Positions 1 through 8,158 are shown, counted from the first letter of the stretch. The stretch: DNA of 64,000 bases from 38-11 sp964539975 (GCA_964539975.1 CAZIKK010000006.1:47018-111017), one strand, 5' to 3'. The notes: generated by a model not told the origin, from the sequence alone. Translations and numbers: made by a program.

Positions 1-25
1 ACTCCTAAAGTTTTTACTCAGTTTG

Positions 26-409
26 TCAACTCGAAGCATTGTTTTCAACTCCTTTCACTGTGTCTCGGGTTATAGCCAATATTGCGTCATCTTCCACACC
101 TAGTCCCTTCAAAACCTTGACACATGAAACCAATTCATCGGTCTTCCGTTGAATCTCAGCGGAAATAACATGATCAGCTCGAGCGACAAAGTTTCCTTTA
201 CCCGGCAAAGAGTAAATATAGTGATCGTTCTCTAGCTGTTTATAAGCTCTTTGGATGGTGTTTGGATTCAACCGAATTGTAGAAGCCAATTCTCTTACTG
301 ATGGTAATTGATCTTCTGGTTTTAAAACCTGGCTACTAATCAATTTGACGAATTGTTCATAAATTTGTTCATAAATGGGTTTGGGATTATTGGGATCAAA
401 GCTGACCAT
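26..409 (-). CDS. GntR family (YtrA-type) transcriptional regulator
   Basis: A 127-residue protein with an N-terminal GntR winged helix (roughly residues 8-75; PIYEQIYEQF, then QLPSVRELAS and NPNTIQRAYKQLE) and only a short helical tail. This is the size and shape of the YtrA subfamily, whose members repress operons for small-molecule transporters or envelope-stress functions. The ATG at 409 follows an AAAGGAGG ribosome binding site. A full consensus promoter on its own strand (461-489) carries two CTGTA-N13-TACAG inverted repeats, so autorepression is likely. Genes it may regulate beyond the left edge of the window cannot be seen, because the gene ends 26 bases from that edge. The family call is firm; the ligand is unknown. 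Confidence 0.9.
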   Translation of the reverse strand: MVSFDPNNPKPIYEQIYEQFVKLISSQVLKPEDQLPSVRELASTIRLNPNTIQRAYKQLENDHYIYSLPGKGNFVARADHVISAEIQRKTDELVSCVKVLKGLGVEDDAILAITRDTVKGVENNASS

Positions 410-425
410 TCGTCATCCTCCTTTC

Positions 426-481
426 AACTGTACTATATAAAGTAATACAGCCTTAACTGTATTATAACTTCTAATACAGTT
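426..481 (-). promoter_or_regulatory. Two tandem CTGTA-N13-TACAG operators
   Basis: Two inverted repeats with identical geometry: CTGTA at 428-432 with TACAG at 446-450, and CTGTA at 457-461 with TACAG at 475-479. The upstream one is extended to perfect 9-bp arms (455-463 and 473-481). The upstream copy covers the -10 and spacer of the minus-strand promoter and the other covers the expected transcription start. This fits a dimeric GntR/YtrA repressor acting on its own gene. Confidence 0.7.
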
Positions 482-489
482 GTTGTCAA
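461..489 (-). promoter_or_regulatory. Consensus promoter of the GntR gene
   Basis: Read on the minus strand, TTGACA (484-489) and TATAAT (461-466) are separated by exactly 17 bases. This is a perfect sigma-A promoter pointing at the GntR gene and overlapped by the paired operators. Confidence 0.75.
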
Positions 490-526
490 TTTTATTTAAT
501 TCGCCTCTCATCTTACGAGATAACCC

Positions 527-555
527 TTTACAAGCCCTCGATGATTGACTATAAT
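527..555 (+). promoter_or_regulatory. Promoter of the YitT gene
   Basis: TTTACA (527-532), 17 bases, then TATAAT (550-555) on the plus strand, about 30 bases before the YitT start codon. It points away from the GntR promoter and does not overlap the GntR operators. Confidence 0.65.
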
Positions 556-586
556 ATGCTCGACTATTAAACAAGGAGGGGTCATC

Positions 587-1474
587 ATGTCCGTAAAACA
601 AAAACAAAGAATACAAAAATCCAGTTCTCATTATTTGCTTATGTTTGTGGGAAGTTGTTTGTCAGCTTTTGCCATAACTGCCATACTTCGACCCAATCAA
701 CTCATAACCGGTGGTATCACAGGGATCAGCATCTTGTTGGATGGGACTTTTGGCCTACCATACACCATCTTTTACTATTTATTAGCTATGTTGGTCATGT
801 TGGCCACTTTTTTAACTTTGGGGAAAAAGGAAGTCAAAAAAATCATAGTCTACAGTATCTTGTTTCCTATGATTCTTATTTTGTTTGAAACGTTGAATTT
901 TCAATTGATCCTGAACGATCTGTTCTTATCTGCCGTGTTCTACGGCATTATCGGAGGCGGTGGATTCGGTCTCATCATCATCAGTGGTTTTTCCTCTGGA
1001 GGAACAGACACCATTGCAAAGATCCTTCATCATAGATTGTTTCCCTTTGTCAGTATTAGTAAGTTGTTGCTGTTTATTGACATTGCCATCATTCTAGCCT
1101 CTGCTTTCAAATACAATATCAATACTGCCTTGTATGCCATTGTGACTCAAGTTGTCTTTGTCAAAAGCATGGAGTCCATCATTTATGGTTTTAGCTCGAA
1201 GAAAGTCAAACTTGAAATTATTTCAGAAAACTACAATGATATTGAAGATTTCATTCTCAATACAGTGGTGCGTGGAATTACAAAGTACAGAATCACTGGT
1301 GGTTACACAAAAAAAGAGAAAACAGTCCTCACTACTATTTGTACGCCAAGAGAATCTATTCTCATCAAAAATTTTATTTCATCGGTGGATCAAGACGCTT
1401 TCATCGATGTTCTGCCTGTTTCTTCTGTTTGGGGAAAAGGGGTAGGATTCGAACCTTTAATAGACAATCAATAG
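587..1474 (+). CDS. YitT family membrane protein (DUF161/DUF2179)
   Basis: About 295 residues when started at the ATG at 587, which is preceded by AAGGAGG (573-579); an earlier in-frame ATG at 545 lies inside the promoter and is rejected. Five or six hydrophobic segments fill the first two thirds, with the family motif around LITGGITGISIL. The soluble C-terminal third, beginning near KKVKLEIIS, has the DUF2179 look (RGITKYRITGGYTKKEK). Members are common in Firmicutes inner membranes and have no settled biochemical role. It faces the radical SAM gene tail to tail. Confidence 0.88.
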   Translation: MSVKQKQRIQKSSSHYLLMFVGSCLSAFAITAILRPNQLITGGITGISILLDGTFGLPYTIFYYLLAMLVMLATFLTLGKKEVKKIIVYSILFPMILILFETLNFQLILNDLFLSAVFYGIIGGGGFGLIIISGFSSGGTDTIAKILHHRLFPFVSISKLLLFIDIAIILASAFKYNINTALYAIVTQVVFVKSMESIIYGFSSKKVKLEIISENYNDIEDFILNTVVRGITKYRITGGYTKKEKTVLTTICTPRESILIKNFISSVDQDAFIDVLPVSSVWGKGVGFEPLIDNQ

Positions 1475-1569
1475 CGGCTTTTGATTCCTAAGCACCTATC
1501 ACCACGATATCATTCTCGGCGGCACCGGCTCTGGAAAACGCATCTCGCATCGACGCTTGCGTCCTCTCA

Positions 1570-2844
1570 TCATGGACACTGTATCACTCCTTGAGCCCAA
1601 AGACATCCGCCACAAGTAGGGAAGATGTTGTCTAAACAATCCTTGTTGTTGTCATCCATTTCTTCGCACCCACCGCAATGGACACACGGAGAAAAATCAA
1701 AATCATACACTTTTTCTCTGAATTCATGATAGGCTTGGGATTGCCAAATATCTTGAAGGCTTTTTTCTTGGATATTCCCGAAATAATGGGCTTTTATTTC
1801 TCTTTTATGGTTGTTCAAATACGTTGTGTAATCATGCAACAATCCCATACAAGGAGAAACCATCCCATCCCATCTGATAAAACAATTGCTCTCATGAATA
1901 AATCGGCAAGTGTCTTTGTGTTCTTTGTAGGGCTCATTCAGTAGTCTGATTTTCATCATTGAACTATGCAAAGCATGTAGTGGTTCCTTAGTCAAATCAT
2001 TATAGTCCATTTTAGGCAAACTGACCTCTGGAATGACGACTTCTTTGAACCCAATCAGATTGTCTCTATCTTCTTGATGCGCCCAGGCGTTGAACAAACG
2101 TTTGTTGTATAAGAGCTTTTCCGCCATTTCTTGATCATAAGGGATGGCATTGCTGATAGAAATCTTCTCCGCCCAAACACTCCCAGCAAAATGTCGTAAC
2201 CGACTAAGGTCTTCGACATTGTCTTTTGTCACCACAAAAGCAATGCCAAGATGAATTTTGTGATTGCTTTTCTTATTAATCGTTTTGAAATGTTTTAAAT
2301 GATCATACACTTGATCAAAATCTGCACCTTCGCGAATTTCATTAAATTTTGAAGGTCTCACACTGTCTATTGAGACCCAAAGATCATCTAAACCCGCCTC
2401 AAATAATCCCATGATCTTATCATGGGTAAGTTGTGTGCCATTTGTCGTCATTCCAGTCTTGATCCCCAACTCATGAATGGCTTTCACCATCGTTAAAATA
2501 TCTGGATGAGACATCGGTTCTCCAAAACCACCAAACATGACTGATTCTAAGGATGGCAATGCTTTCATCTGCTTCACCAATCGGTTGAATGTTGGCTGTG
2601 ACAAATAGCCATTGGACTCTTGCCAGTTTTTGCGTATACAAGTCACACAATTCAAGTTACAAACAGAAGTAGGTTCTATATACAGTTTTCTCAATACATG
2701 AATGGAAGGGGTCAATAGAATGCTATCTCCCTCTTCCACAAGCATATACTCTTGAAAATGGCCAATGTTTGTCTTCTCCAGCCATTTTTTTGGAATAACC
2801 AAATCATCTGTCGCGTTTTTTTTGATATCGAATCTTTTGTTCAT
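1570..2844 (-). CDS. Radical SAM/SPASM protein, tungsten-oxidoreductase maturase type
   Basis: A radical SAM enzyme of about 424 residues. The cluster-binding CX3CX2C lies in PTSVCNLNCVTCIR (near residues 62-69) and is followed by a GGFGEP motif for SAM binding. The C-terminal third is cysteine-rich (CRFIHESNC, SPCMG, SPCVHCGGC, PTCGGC), typical of a SPASM domain holding extra Fe-S clusters. The context EPTSVCNLNCVTCIR followed by W resembles, from memory, the maturases that accompany tungsten aldehyde ferredoxin oxidoreductases; no such oxidoreductase is in the window. Two adjacent ATGs follow AAGGTGG; the second (2844) has better spacing, and a GTG at 2853 is less likely. It is last in the minus-strand selenium cluster but has its own extended -10. 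Confidence 0.78.
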   Translation of the reverse strand: MNKRFDIKKNATDDLVIPKKWLEKTNIGHFQEYMLVEEGDSILLTPSIHVLRKLYIEPTSVCNLNCVTCIRKNWQESNGYLSQPTFNRLVKQMKALPSLESVMFGGFGEPMSHPDILTMVKAIHELGIKTGMTTNGTQLTHDKIMGLFEAGLDDLWVSIDSVRPSKFNEIREGADFDQVYDHLKHFKTINKKSNHKIHLGIAFVVTKDNVEDLSRLRHFAGSVWAEKISISNAIPYDQEMAEKLLYNKRLFNAWAHQEDRDNLIGFKEVVIPEVSLPKMDYNDLTKEPLHALHSSMMKIRLLNEPYKEHKDTCRFIHESNCFIRWDGMVSPCMGLLHDYTTYLNNHKREIKAHYFGNIQEKSLQDIWQSQAYHEFREKVYDFDFSPCVHCGGCEEMDDNNKDCLDNIFPTCGGCLWAQGVIQCP

Positions 2845-2881
2845 CATTACCACCTTGTGTTCAGGGTTTGACTTTTATCCC

Positions 2882-2890
2882 ATTATATCA
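2882..2890 (-). promoter_or_regulatory. Extended -10 promoter before the radical SAM gene
   Basis: On the minus strand this reads TGATATAAT, an extended -10 element. It lies about 40 bases before the start codon, between DUF3343 and the radical SAM gene. It suggests the maturase can be made independently of the yedE operon. No clear -35 was seen. Confidence 0.5.
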
Positions 2891-2921
2891 CATGGCTTGA
2901 TTCTATTCACATTCGTCTTTT

Positions 2922-3164
2922 TCAAATGTTATCTTCGCTGTAAATTAGTATATGTTCGCCTTTCTCAAGTTTGAAAATTTTTTCTATGTTTTTATCCACC
3001 AATTCCAAAGCATCTTTTTGATAATCAATACGTGCACTGATGCTGCAATTGGAACTCAATTCTCTTGGCACAGGCATCAGTTCGCAAGAAATGCCCCTTT
3101 TTTTCATTTCCCTTTCAAATTTTATTGCCCCTGTGTGAGTGAAAAACAGAATATTATAAATCAT
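2922..3164 (-). CDS. DUF3343 family protein (selenium-cluster partner)
   Basis: An 80-residue protein beginning MIYNILFFTHTGAIKFERE, with a mid-protein PVPRELSSNCSIS motif holding a single conserved-looking Cys. This is the DUF3343 (putative Se/S carrier-like) pattern. It overlaps the preceding sulfurtransferase gene by four bases (3161-3164), so the two are translationally coupled. In many Clostridia DUF3343 is fused or adjacent to YedF-type proteins, and a role in handling persulfide or selenide is inferred from that context. No enzyme activity is assigned. Confidence 0.75.
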   Translation of the reverse strand: MIYNILFFTHTGAIKFEREMKKRGISCELMPVPRELSSNCSISARIDYQKDALELVDKNIEKIFKLEKGEHILIYSEDNI

Positions 3165-3373
3165 TTGCTTTTTTCCCCAACAATAATATAGTGCTCTCCC
3201 ATCTCTTGAACTGTCACTTGATAACCTGTATGCTTCATAAATCTCGAGACATTTGCTTTGGCAGTGTTATTGTCCACTACCACCTCAATCCCTTCGGGGG
3301 TTTCTTCTAAAGCTTTTTTTGTCATTAAAACTGGTTGTGGGCAACTCATGCCACATGTATCAATTTTTCTCAT
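3161..3373 (-). CDS. yedF: TusA/YedF-type sulfurtransferase
   Basis: A 70-residue TusA/SirA fold protein with the diagnostic N-terminal CPQP motif (TCGMSCPQPVLMTKK), whose Cys carries persulfide, or in selenium-trait organisms probably selenium. Many selenium-associated YedF proteins are about 200 residues and carry an extra C-terminal domain; this one is only the TusA domain, with DUF3343 as a separate downstream gene. It lies between yedE and DUF3343 with no gap. The selenium link is from gene context. Confidence 0.82.
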   Translation of the reverse strand: MRKIDTCGMSCPQPVLMTKKALEETPEGIEVVVDNNTAKANVSRFMKHTGYQVTVQEMGEHYIIVGEKSK

Positions 3374-4449
3374 TACGCTCTCTCCTTTCCAAGTATATTC
3401 TTGCTTATAAACTCAGCATTTTTCCATGAAACCATCAGCAAGAAAACAATGCCAATGCCAACAGCATACTGCCCGTTAGCTGTTGGTCCAGCCGCACTGG
3501 ATGCCAACCCAAAATTATGACTGATTGCCGCCCCTACCAGCAACCCCATGACAGAAATGGCCGAATCACTGTTTCCTTCTCCTGCCAGTATCAATTGCCT
3601 TAACGGACATCCTCCTAATAGAACAGAAGCCCAACCAACCACTGCCATTCCCAAGAAATTCCAGAGACCATCTGTATGTGCGATAGGTTGCCCTTCAAAT
3701 CCTAATTCAAAAAATCCAAAAGCCATATTGAGAAGACCGCTAGACAAGATCACAGAGACAAAACCCAACAAAAGATAACTGTCTCTAAACAATATCATAT
3801 CTCTTGTTCCACCAACCATGCATAGTCTAGATCTTTGTGCCAAAATTCCCACAATCAAACCAGCACCTAAAGCAATTGCCATTGGCGCATAAGAAGCTCC
3901 TGGACCGGTTTCGCTAAAAAACAAAAAGGCAGGCGATACCAACAGCAAGACCAACAAGCCTATGTTCAAGGCAGGAAAAATCGATCCTTCCATATTGGAA
4001 ATCTTGTAATTTCTTTTTAAATTGAAGCCTTTGTTTAAAAAGAAGACGCCCACTCCTGTCCCGGCGATAAAGCCTGCTAACCCCACCAAAGCATTCAAAT
4101 CTCCTCCTCCTATTCGCAATACCATTCTTAGAGGACAACCTAGAAAAACCAATGCACCAATCATCACAAAAATAGATAAGACAAATCGTGTCATAGGTGA
4201 AGATCCACCTGTTGCTTGAAATTCCTTGCGTTTTTTTGACATGATAAAAGCACCTAGCACCAACCCAATGATTTCTGGCCTAATATATTGAACTACTGGT
4301 GCCCGATGCAGCCCTATTGCACCTGCTATATCTCTAATGAAGCAAGCGATACAAAAGCCCATATTGGCAGGATTGCCAAAATACACAAGCAAAACCGAAA
4401 TGATGCCTACGGTTGTACCTGTTAACACAATACCTCGTTTACCTTCCAT
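3373..4449 (-). CDS. yedE: YedE family putative selenium transporter
   Basis: A 358-residue polytopic membrane protein built from two similar halves. Each half contains a Cys-containing segment (GFCIACFIRD and RSRLCMVGGTRD) and a GCPLR motif (FLGCPLRMVL and LGGCPLRQLI), as expected of YeeE/YedE transporters. The E. coli-type YeeE member moves thiosulfate. The YedE subgroup is proposed to move a selenium species because it co-occurs with selenium genes. It is first in a minus-strand operon with yedF and DUF3343, divergent from the aminotransferase and LysR genes. Confidence 0.85.
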   Translation of the reverse strand: MEGKRGIVLTGTTVGIISVLLVYFGNPANMGFCIACFIRDIAGAIGLHRAPVVQYIRPEIIGLVLGAFIMSKKRKEFQATGGSSPMTRFVLSIFVMIGALVFLGCPLRMVLRIGGGDLNALVGLAGFIAGTGVGVFFLNKGFNLKRNYKISNMEGSIFPALNIGLLVLLLVSPAFLFFSETGPGASYAPMAIALGAGLIVGILAQRSRLCMVGGTRDMILFRDSYLLLGFVSVILSSGLLNMAFGFFELGFEGQPIAHTDGLWNFLGMAVVGWASVLLGGCPLRQLILAGEGNSDSAISVMGLLVGAAISHNFGLASSAAGPTANGQYAVGIGIVFLLMVSWKNAEFISKNILGKERA

Positions 4450-4610
4450 TTTTTCCTCTCCTAGTGTAAAATAATAGTGATCTAAAGCTTACCCTTAAAT
4501 TTTAACCAAGTCGGTAGATGAAGTAAAATCAACATATTTAATGATTCGAGCTTTTATGATAAATAAAATTGATAGAGTGGTTATCCACCTTTTAGATTGG
4601 AGAGAATACC
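4450..4610. promoter_or_regulatory. Divergent control region of the selenium cluster
   Basis: A 161-base AT-rich spacer between yedE (minus) and the class V aminotransferase (plus). It contains an inverted repeat, TTTTAT (4552-4557) and ATAAAA (4563-4568), that could be a LysR-type contact site. The LysR gene at the end of the plus-strand arm is the obvious candidate regulator. I did not find a confident -35/-10 pair in either direction. Confidence 0.35.
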
Positions 4611-5771
4611 ATGAATGGACTATATATGGATAACGGAGCGACTTCCTTTCCCAAGGCACCAGGCGTAGCCGAAGCTGTCTTTAATTATCTGAAATACATA
4701 GGTGCTAGCGTTAACAGAGGTGCTTACGATGCTTCATACGCATCTGAAAATACCGTTTACGAAACGAGAGAGTTGTTATGCCAACTTTTTAATTTTCATC
4801 ACCCGGAAAATGTGGTTTTTACGAAAAATATCACCGAAAGCCTAAATGTTATCTTAAAGGGCTTTCTCGAACCCGGTGACCACGTGATTGTGTCCTCCAT
4901 GGAGCACAATGCCGTGATGCGCCCTCTCAATCAACTCCGAACTCAAAATGTGCAGTATTCAAAGATTCCTTGTGATAACAAAGGTCGGTTGTGTCTTGAG
5001 AAAGTTCTTCCCTTGATCAAACCAACAACCAAAGCTTTCGTCATGACGCATGCTTCCAATGTTTGTGGAGCCATCTTGGACATTGAAGCTATTAGCAAAA
5101 TTTCCCAGGCACATGCTATCCCGCTTATCATTGACACCGCTCAAACGGCAGGTTTGATCTCTATTGACAATCAAAAACTGAAAGCAGATGCCATCACTTT
5201 CACTGGACATAAAAGCCTATTGGGTCCTCAAGGCATTGGTGGGTTTATTCTGTCTCAACGCATGGCCTCTGAGACAAGTCATTTGATAGAAGGTGGAACC
5301 GGCAGCCTGTCCGATACAGAATTCCAACCTGAATACATGCCCGATAAGTTCGAAGCTGGGACACCTAACGTTCCCGGAATCTATGGTTTGAACACCTCCT
5401 TGAAATACCTTTTGGATACAGGTATCCATAACATTTATCAAAAAGAAATGGCCTTAACCGGTAGGTTTCTGAATGCACTGTCTTCCATCCCTGGAATTGA
5501 CATCATTGGTGAAGCCACTCTAAAAAACCGGACAGGTATCGTGTCTATTGATTTCCAGCACCACGACAACGGTCGGGTGGCTCATGCGCTGTCAAAAGAA
5601 TACGGAATCATGACTAGAAGTGGTCTTCACTGTGCACCATCCGCCCATGAGACATTAGGTACTTTCCCAAAAGGTACGGTGCGCTTTGGTTTAAGTCATT
5701 TTCTAACCCCATCAGACATAGATCGTGCTATTGACGCCGTTCTTGCTTTGTCTAAAAGAGAGGTTATCTAA
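4611..5771 (+). CDS. Class V aminotransferase, cysteine desulfurase/selenocysteine lyase-like
   Basis: A 386-residue PLP enzyme beginning MNGLYMDNGATSFPKAPGV. The PLP lysine is in ITFTGHKSLLGPQG, and a glycine-rich segment with a mobile Cys loop near the C-terminus (TRSGLHCAPSAHE) supplies the persulfide-forming Cys. This is the csd-like family often annotated beside yedE/yedF in selenium-using Clostridia, where it probably releases sulfur or selenium from cysteine or selenocysteine for a TusA-type carrier. Its stop overlaps the start of the LysR gene by one base (TAATG). Whether the substrate is Cys or Sec cannot be told from sequence. Confidence 0.83.
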   Translation: MNGLYMDNGATSFPKAPGVAEAVFNYLKYIGASVNRGAYDASYASENTVYETRELLCQLFNFHHPENVVFTKNITESLNVILKGFLEPGDHVIVSSMEHNAVMRPLNQLRTQNVQYSKIPCDNKGRLCLEKVLPLIKPTTKAFVMTHASNVCGAILDIEAISKISQAHAIPLIIDTAQTAGLISIDNQKLKADAITFTGHKSLLGPQGIGGFILSQRMASETSHLIEGGTGSLSDTEFQPEYMPDKFEAGTPNVPGIYGLNTSLKYLLDTGIHNIYQKEMALTGRFLNALSSIPGIDIIGEATLKNRTGIVSIDFQHHDNGRVAHALSKEYGIMTRSGLHCAPSAHETLGTFPKGTVRFGLSHFLTPSDIDRAIDAVLALSKREVI

Positions 5772-6670
5772 TGGAATTCAAACAACTGGAAAGCTTTCTA
5801 GCAGTGGTCAAAACAAAAAGTTTTTCCAAAGCAGCTGAGCAATTATTCTTGACCCAACCTGCCGTGACAAGCAACTTGAAAAAACTTGAAAGGGAATTAG
5901 GCGCCATATTGGTCAATCGAAAAGCAAAGGAAATTAGTCTCACCAAAGATGGAGAACACTTCCTCCCTCTGGCGGTAGATTTGATCAACCGCCGTGATCA
6001 AGCAAAAAATCGAATTTGTCCTGCTTCGTCAGAGTTGGGAGGCATTTTGGAGATCAGTGCCAGCACCATACCCGAACAGTTTCTTTTGCCCCCTATTCTT
6101 CGAGACTTTTGTTTGCAATATCCAAATATCCGACTGTCCATTCGGCACATGGATTCTCAACAAGTATTAAATAGCATTCAATCTGGTCATCAAAATATGG
6201 GTGTCACTGGCAACAAACAAAAACAAGATGGATTGGACTACCTTGATTTTTATGAAGATCGCTTGGTTTTAGCTACACCCCCTGATATGAAGCTAAGTGA
6301 CGATAATCATGTGTCCATCCATGATTTAGCTGGCAAAAACCTGATTTTGAGGGAAACCGGTTCCGGTACAAGAAAACGGCTAGAAGACTCTTTGGCTAAC
6401 CAAGGAATAGATTTGTCCCTATTTGGAGCTATCCATGTAGTGGAAAGCAATGAAACCATCAAAAAGATGGTTTCGCTTGGGATGGGTATCAGTTTCTTGT
6501 CCAACATATCAGTCATGGATGAGCAGGCTATGAATTTGATAACGATCTATGATTTGCTAGACATCCCCGTTGACCGGGTTTATTCATTGGTTCATACCAC
6601 CTATCGCTGTCTTTCTCCTGAAGAAGAGGCTTTCAAAATATTCGTCAAAACCTCAAAGACAAACAACTAA
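5771..6670 (+). CDS. LysR family regulator associated with selenium metabolism
   Basis: A 299-residue LysR protein. The N-terminal winged helix-turn-helix is clear (FLAVVKTKSFSKAAEQLF, TQPAVTSNLKKLE; residues about 8-60), followed by a substrate-binding domain (GTRKRLEDSL, MGISFLSNISV). It is translationally coupled to the aminotransferase, and the association of this subgroup with yedE/yedF clusters supports regulation of the divergent cluster. Its 3' end overlaps the convergent DDAH gene by 26 bases, so there is no room for a terminator between them. Confidence 0.87.
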   Translation: MEFKQLESFLAVVKTKSFSKAAEQLFLTQPAVTSNLKKLERELGAILVNRKAKEISLTKDGEHFLPLAVDLINRRDQAKNRICPASSELGGILEISASTIPEQFLLPPILRDFCLQYPNIRLSIRHMDSQQVLNSIQSGHQNMGVTGNKQKQDGLDYLDFYEDRLVLATPPDMKLSDDNHVSIHDLAGKNLILRETGSGTRKRLEDSLANQGIDLSLFGAIHVVESNETIKKMVSLGMGISFLSNISVMDEQAMNLITIYDLLDIPVDRVYSLVHTTYRCLSPEEEAFKIFVKTSKTNN

Positions 6671-7412
6671 GACCCCCATCCAACTTTCTAAACTCCGACA
6701 TCTCTACGGGGATCACTTTATAGCCCAGTTCTCTAATTTTGCGCTCTGTCTCAGGATATCCTGCTGGTACAATCACATGATTATTGATCCAAATACAGTT
6801 AGCCGCATAGTCTTCAGATGGTGGCACCTCAATAATATGGTATTTCTTGAATTCTGGTTTCTTTATGAATTCTCCTGTTGCCAACATATTATTGTTCTCA
6901 ATATAAGAAGAGCCTGTTTTTAAGTGGAGAAATGCTTTCATGGAAATGGTGGAAGCGGTAAATCCATATTTTCCCAAGTCATTCATCATCTGCTCGGCAC
7001 CTGAGACATTGGTTCTGTCGGACAATCCAATATAAAAATGATCTCCTACCATCATAATATCGCCTCCTTCAATCGTTCCAGGCGGTTGTATGAATAAAAT
7101 TCGCTCTTCGGGATAATATTTTTTTAACGCCTCTTGAATCGATTTTTCTTCACCCTTGCGACTGGCAGCACCTAAATTAGTGATAATGGCACATTCTCGA
7201 GTCACCAAAGCGGCATCTTCAACAAAACAAGAATCAGGGTAGGTCTCATCCGCTGGCAAAATTTCCACTTGCAAACCACACTTTTTTAAAGCTTCCACGT
7301 ACTTCTCATGTTGTTGCATGGCTTTTTCAAAAATAGGTTTGCCTAAATTCGCCTCTGTTATACCTTTCACCATGGATTTTGAAGGACGTTTGACAATTGC
7401 ATGCTTAAACAT
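6645..7412 (-). CDS. Dimethylarginine dimethylaminohydrolase-like amidinohydrolase
   Basis: A 255-residue protein of the DDAH/arginine deiminase fold. The catalytic Cys sits six residues from the end (GGLSCLSLRF, Cys about 250), the catalytic His is in FLHLKTG, and the acidic substrate-binding region is DSCFVEDAAL. A second signature, EGGDIMMVGD, is also present. DDAH enzymes hydrolyse N-methylated arginines to citrulline plus methylamines; related proteins act on arginine. It stands alone on the minus strand with its own promoter (7443-7471). The exact substrate is undetermined. Confidence 0.88.
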   Translation of the reverse strand: MFKHAIVKRPSKSMVKGITEANLGKPIFEKAMQQHEKYVEALKKCGLQVEILPADETYPDSCFVEDAALVTRECAIITNLGAASRKGEEKSIQEALKKYYPEERILFIQPPGTIEGGDIMMVGDHFYIGLSDRTNVSGAEQMMNDLGKYGFTASTISMKAFLHLKTGSSYIENNNMLATGEFIKKPEFKKYHIIEVPPSEDYAANCIWINNHVIVPAGYPETERKIRELGYKVIPVEMSEFRKLDGGLSCLSLRF

Positions 7413-7442
7413 TTTAGTCTCTCCTTTCTTTCAATTTTTTTC

Positions 7443-7471
7443 ATCATACCAAAAAAGAAATCTTTCAACAA
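7443..7471 (-). promoter_or_regulatory. Probable promoter of the DDAH gene
   Basis: On the minus strand, TTGTTG (7466-7471), 17 bases, then TATGAT (7443-7448), about 30 bases before the start codon. The match is moderate. Confidence 0.45.
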
Positions 7472-7554
7472 CTTGATTCTCTTTCAATAAAATAAGATAT
7501 TTCTTTAATATTTGTTTTTAGGAAAAAGTTTGCATAGTCCTTCCTTTTAACCTG

Positions 7555-7563
7555 TGCTATAAT
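7555..7563 (+). promoter_or_regulatory. Extended -10 promoter of the short membrane protein gene
   Basis: TGCTATAAT, an extended -10 hexamer, lies about 60 bases before the ATG at 7622. A good -35 at 17 bases was not found, which is common for extended -10 promoters. Confidence 0.5.
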
Positions 7564-7621
7564 GAATGCTGAACGGATATGTTATATCCAAAAATCTATG
7601 TTTTAAAGTAGGTGAATCAGA

Positions 7622-8158
7622 ATGGATCAAATGACATTGCTTAAAAGACAAAATCGAATGGTTGCCAAACTATTGTGGGTGGCAACAGTACTAGCATTTT
7701 TAAACAATTTGCTTGGCGTTCGCGACATCAAGGCTGGCATACTAATTGTTGTGTTTTGTGGTGGGTCTGCATTATTGGTCTCTTATCTGGCCTATACCAG
7801 CAAAATGATTTCTCAGACCAAATATTTCGCTATTGCGAGCTGTTATATAACCGTTTTTATTTTCATCGCCTTCACACCCGGTATGCTTTCTTATTTCACC
7901 ATTTATATCTCGCTGTTTTTACTAGGCATTTACCAAGATCAACAAGTGACAGCGATTTCTGTGGTCATTAGTCTGGCCATTTCAACTTATGCTTTTCTTT
8001 TTCATAAAGAAATGATTTTTCATCCCCGCTATTATGAAACCATTTCCGTATTGGCGATTAATTTTTTCATTGTTCTGTCTGGTTGTCTGCTGGTTCTGCA
8101 AGGAGAGTTTGGAACGAAAGTGCACCGAGAAATAGAGAAAGAAAAAAAAGAGATCTGA
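7622..8158 (+). CDS. Six-helix membrane protein resembling an MCP N-terminus
   Basis: A 178-residue protein with about six hydrophobic segments and a charged C-terminal end (FGTKVHREIEKEKKEI). The layout, a six-helix membrane module entering a charged coiled stretch, resembles the sensory half of certain Firmicute methyl-accepting chemotaxis proteins or adenylate-cyclase-type receptors. No HAMP or signalling domain follows: the stop codon sits inside the stem of a terminator immediately downstream. It could be a truncated receptor or a small stand-alone membrane protein. The relationship is by eye only and I assign no function. Confidence 0.6.
   Translation: MDQMTLLKRQNRMVAKLLWVATVLAFLNNLLGVRDIKAGILIVVFCGGSALLVSYLAYTSKMISQTKYFAIASCYITVFIFIAFTPGMLSYFTIYISLFLLGIYQDQQVTAISVVISLAISTYAFLFHKEMIFHPRYYETISVLAINFFIVLSGCLLVLQGEFGTKVHREIEKEKKEI

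Noticed and set aside
413..631. Minus-strand 72-residue frame over the GntR and YitT promoters
   Set aside because: It spans two promoters and an operator and reads into YitT antisense; no ribosome binding site and no recognisable protein.
1475..1569. Terminator between YitT and the radical SAM gene
   Set aside because: Only a 5-bp ACGCA/TGCGT pairing with a long loop and no T-run; too weak to call.
1500..1620. Short plus-strand frame with a P-loop-like GGTGSGK sequence
   Set aside because: About 40 codons, no start codon or ribosome binding site, Arg in place of the Ser/Thr after the Lys, and it overlaps the end of the radical SAM gene. Probably chance or a scrap.
2922..6670. In-frame UGA selenocysteine codons in the selenium cluster
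   Set aside because: Each gene reads through as a normal-length family member with its key Cys encoded as Cys; no extension past a UGA was suggested by homology.
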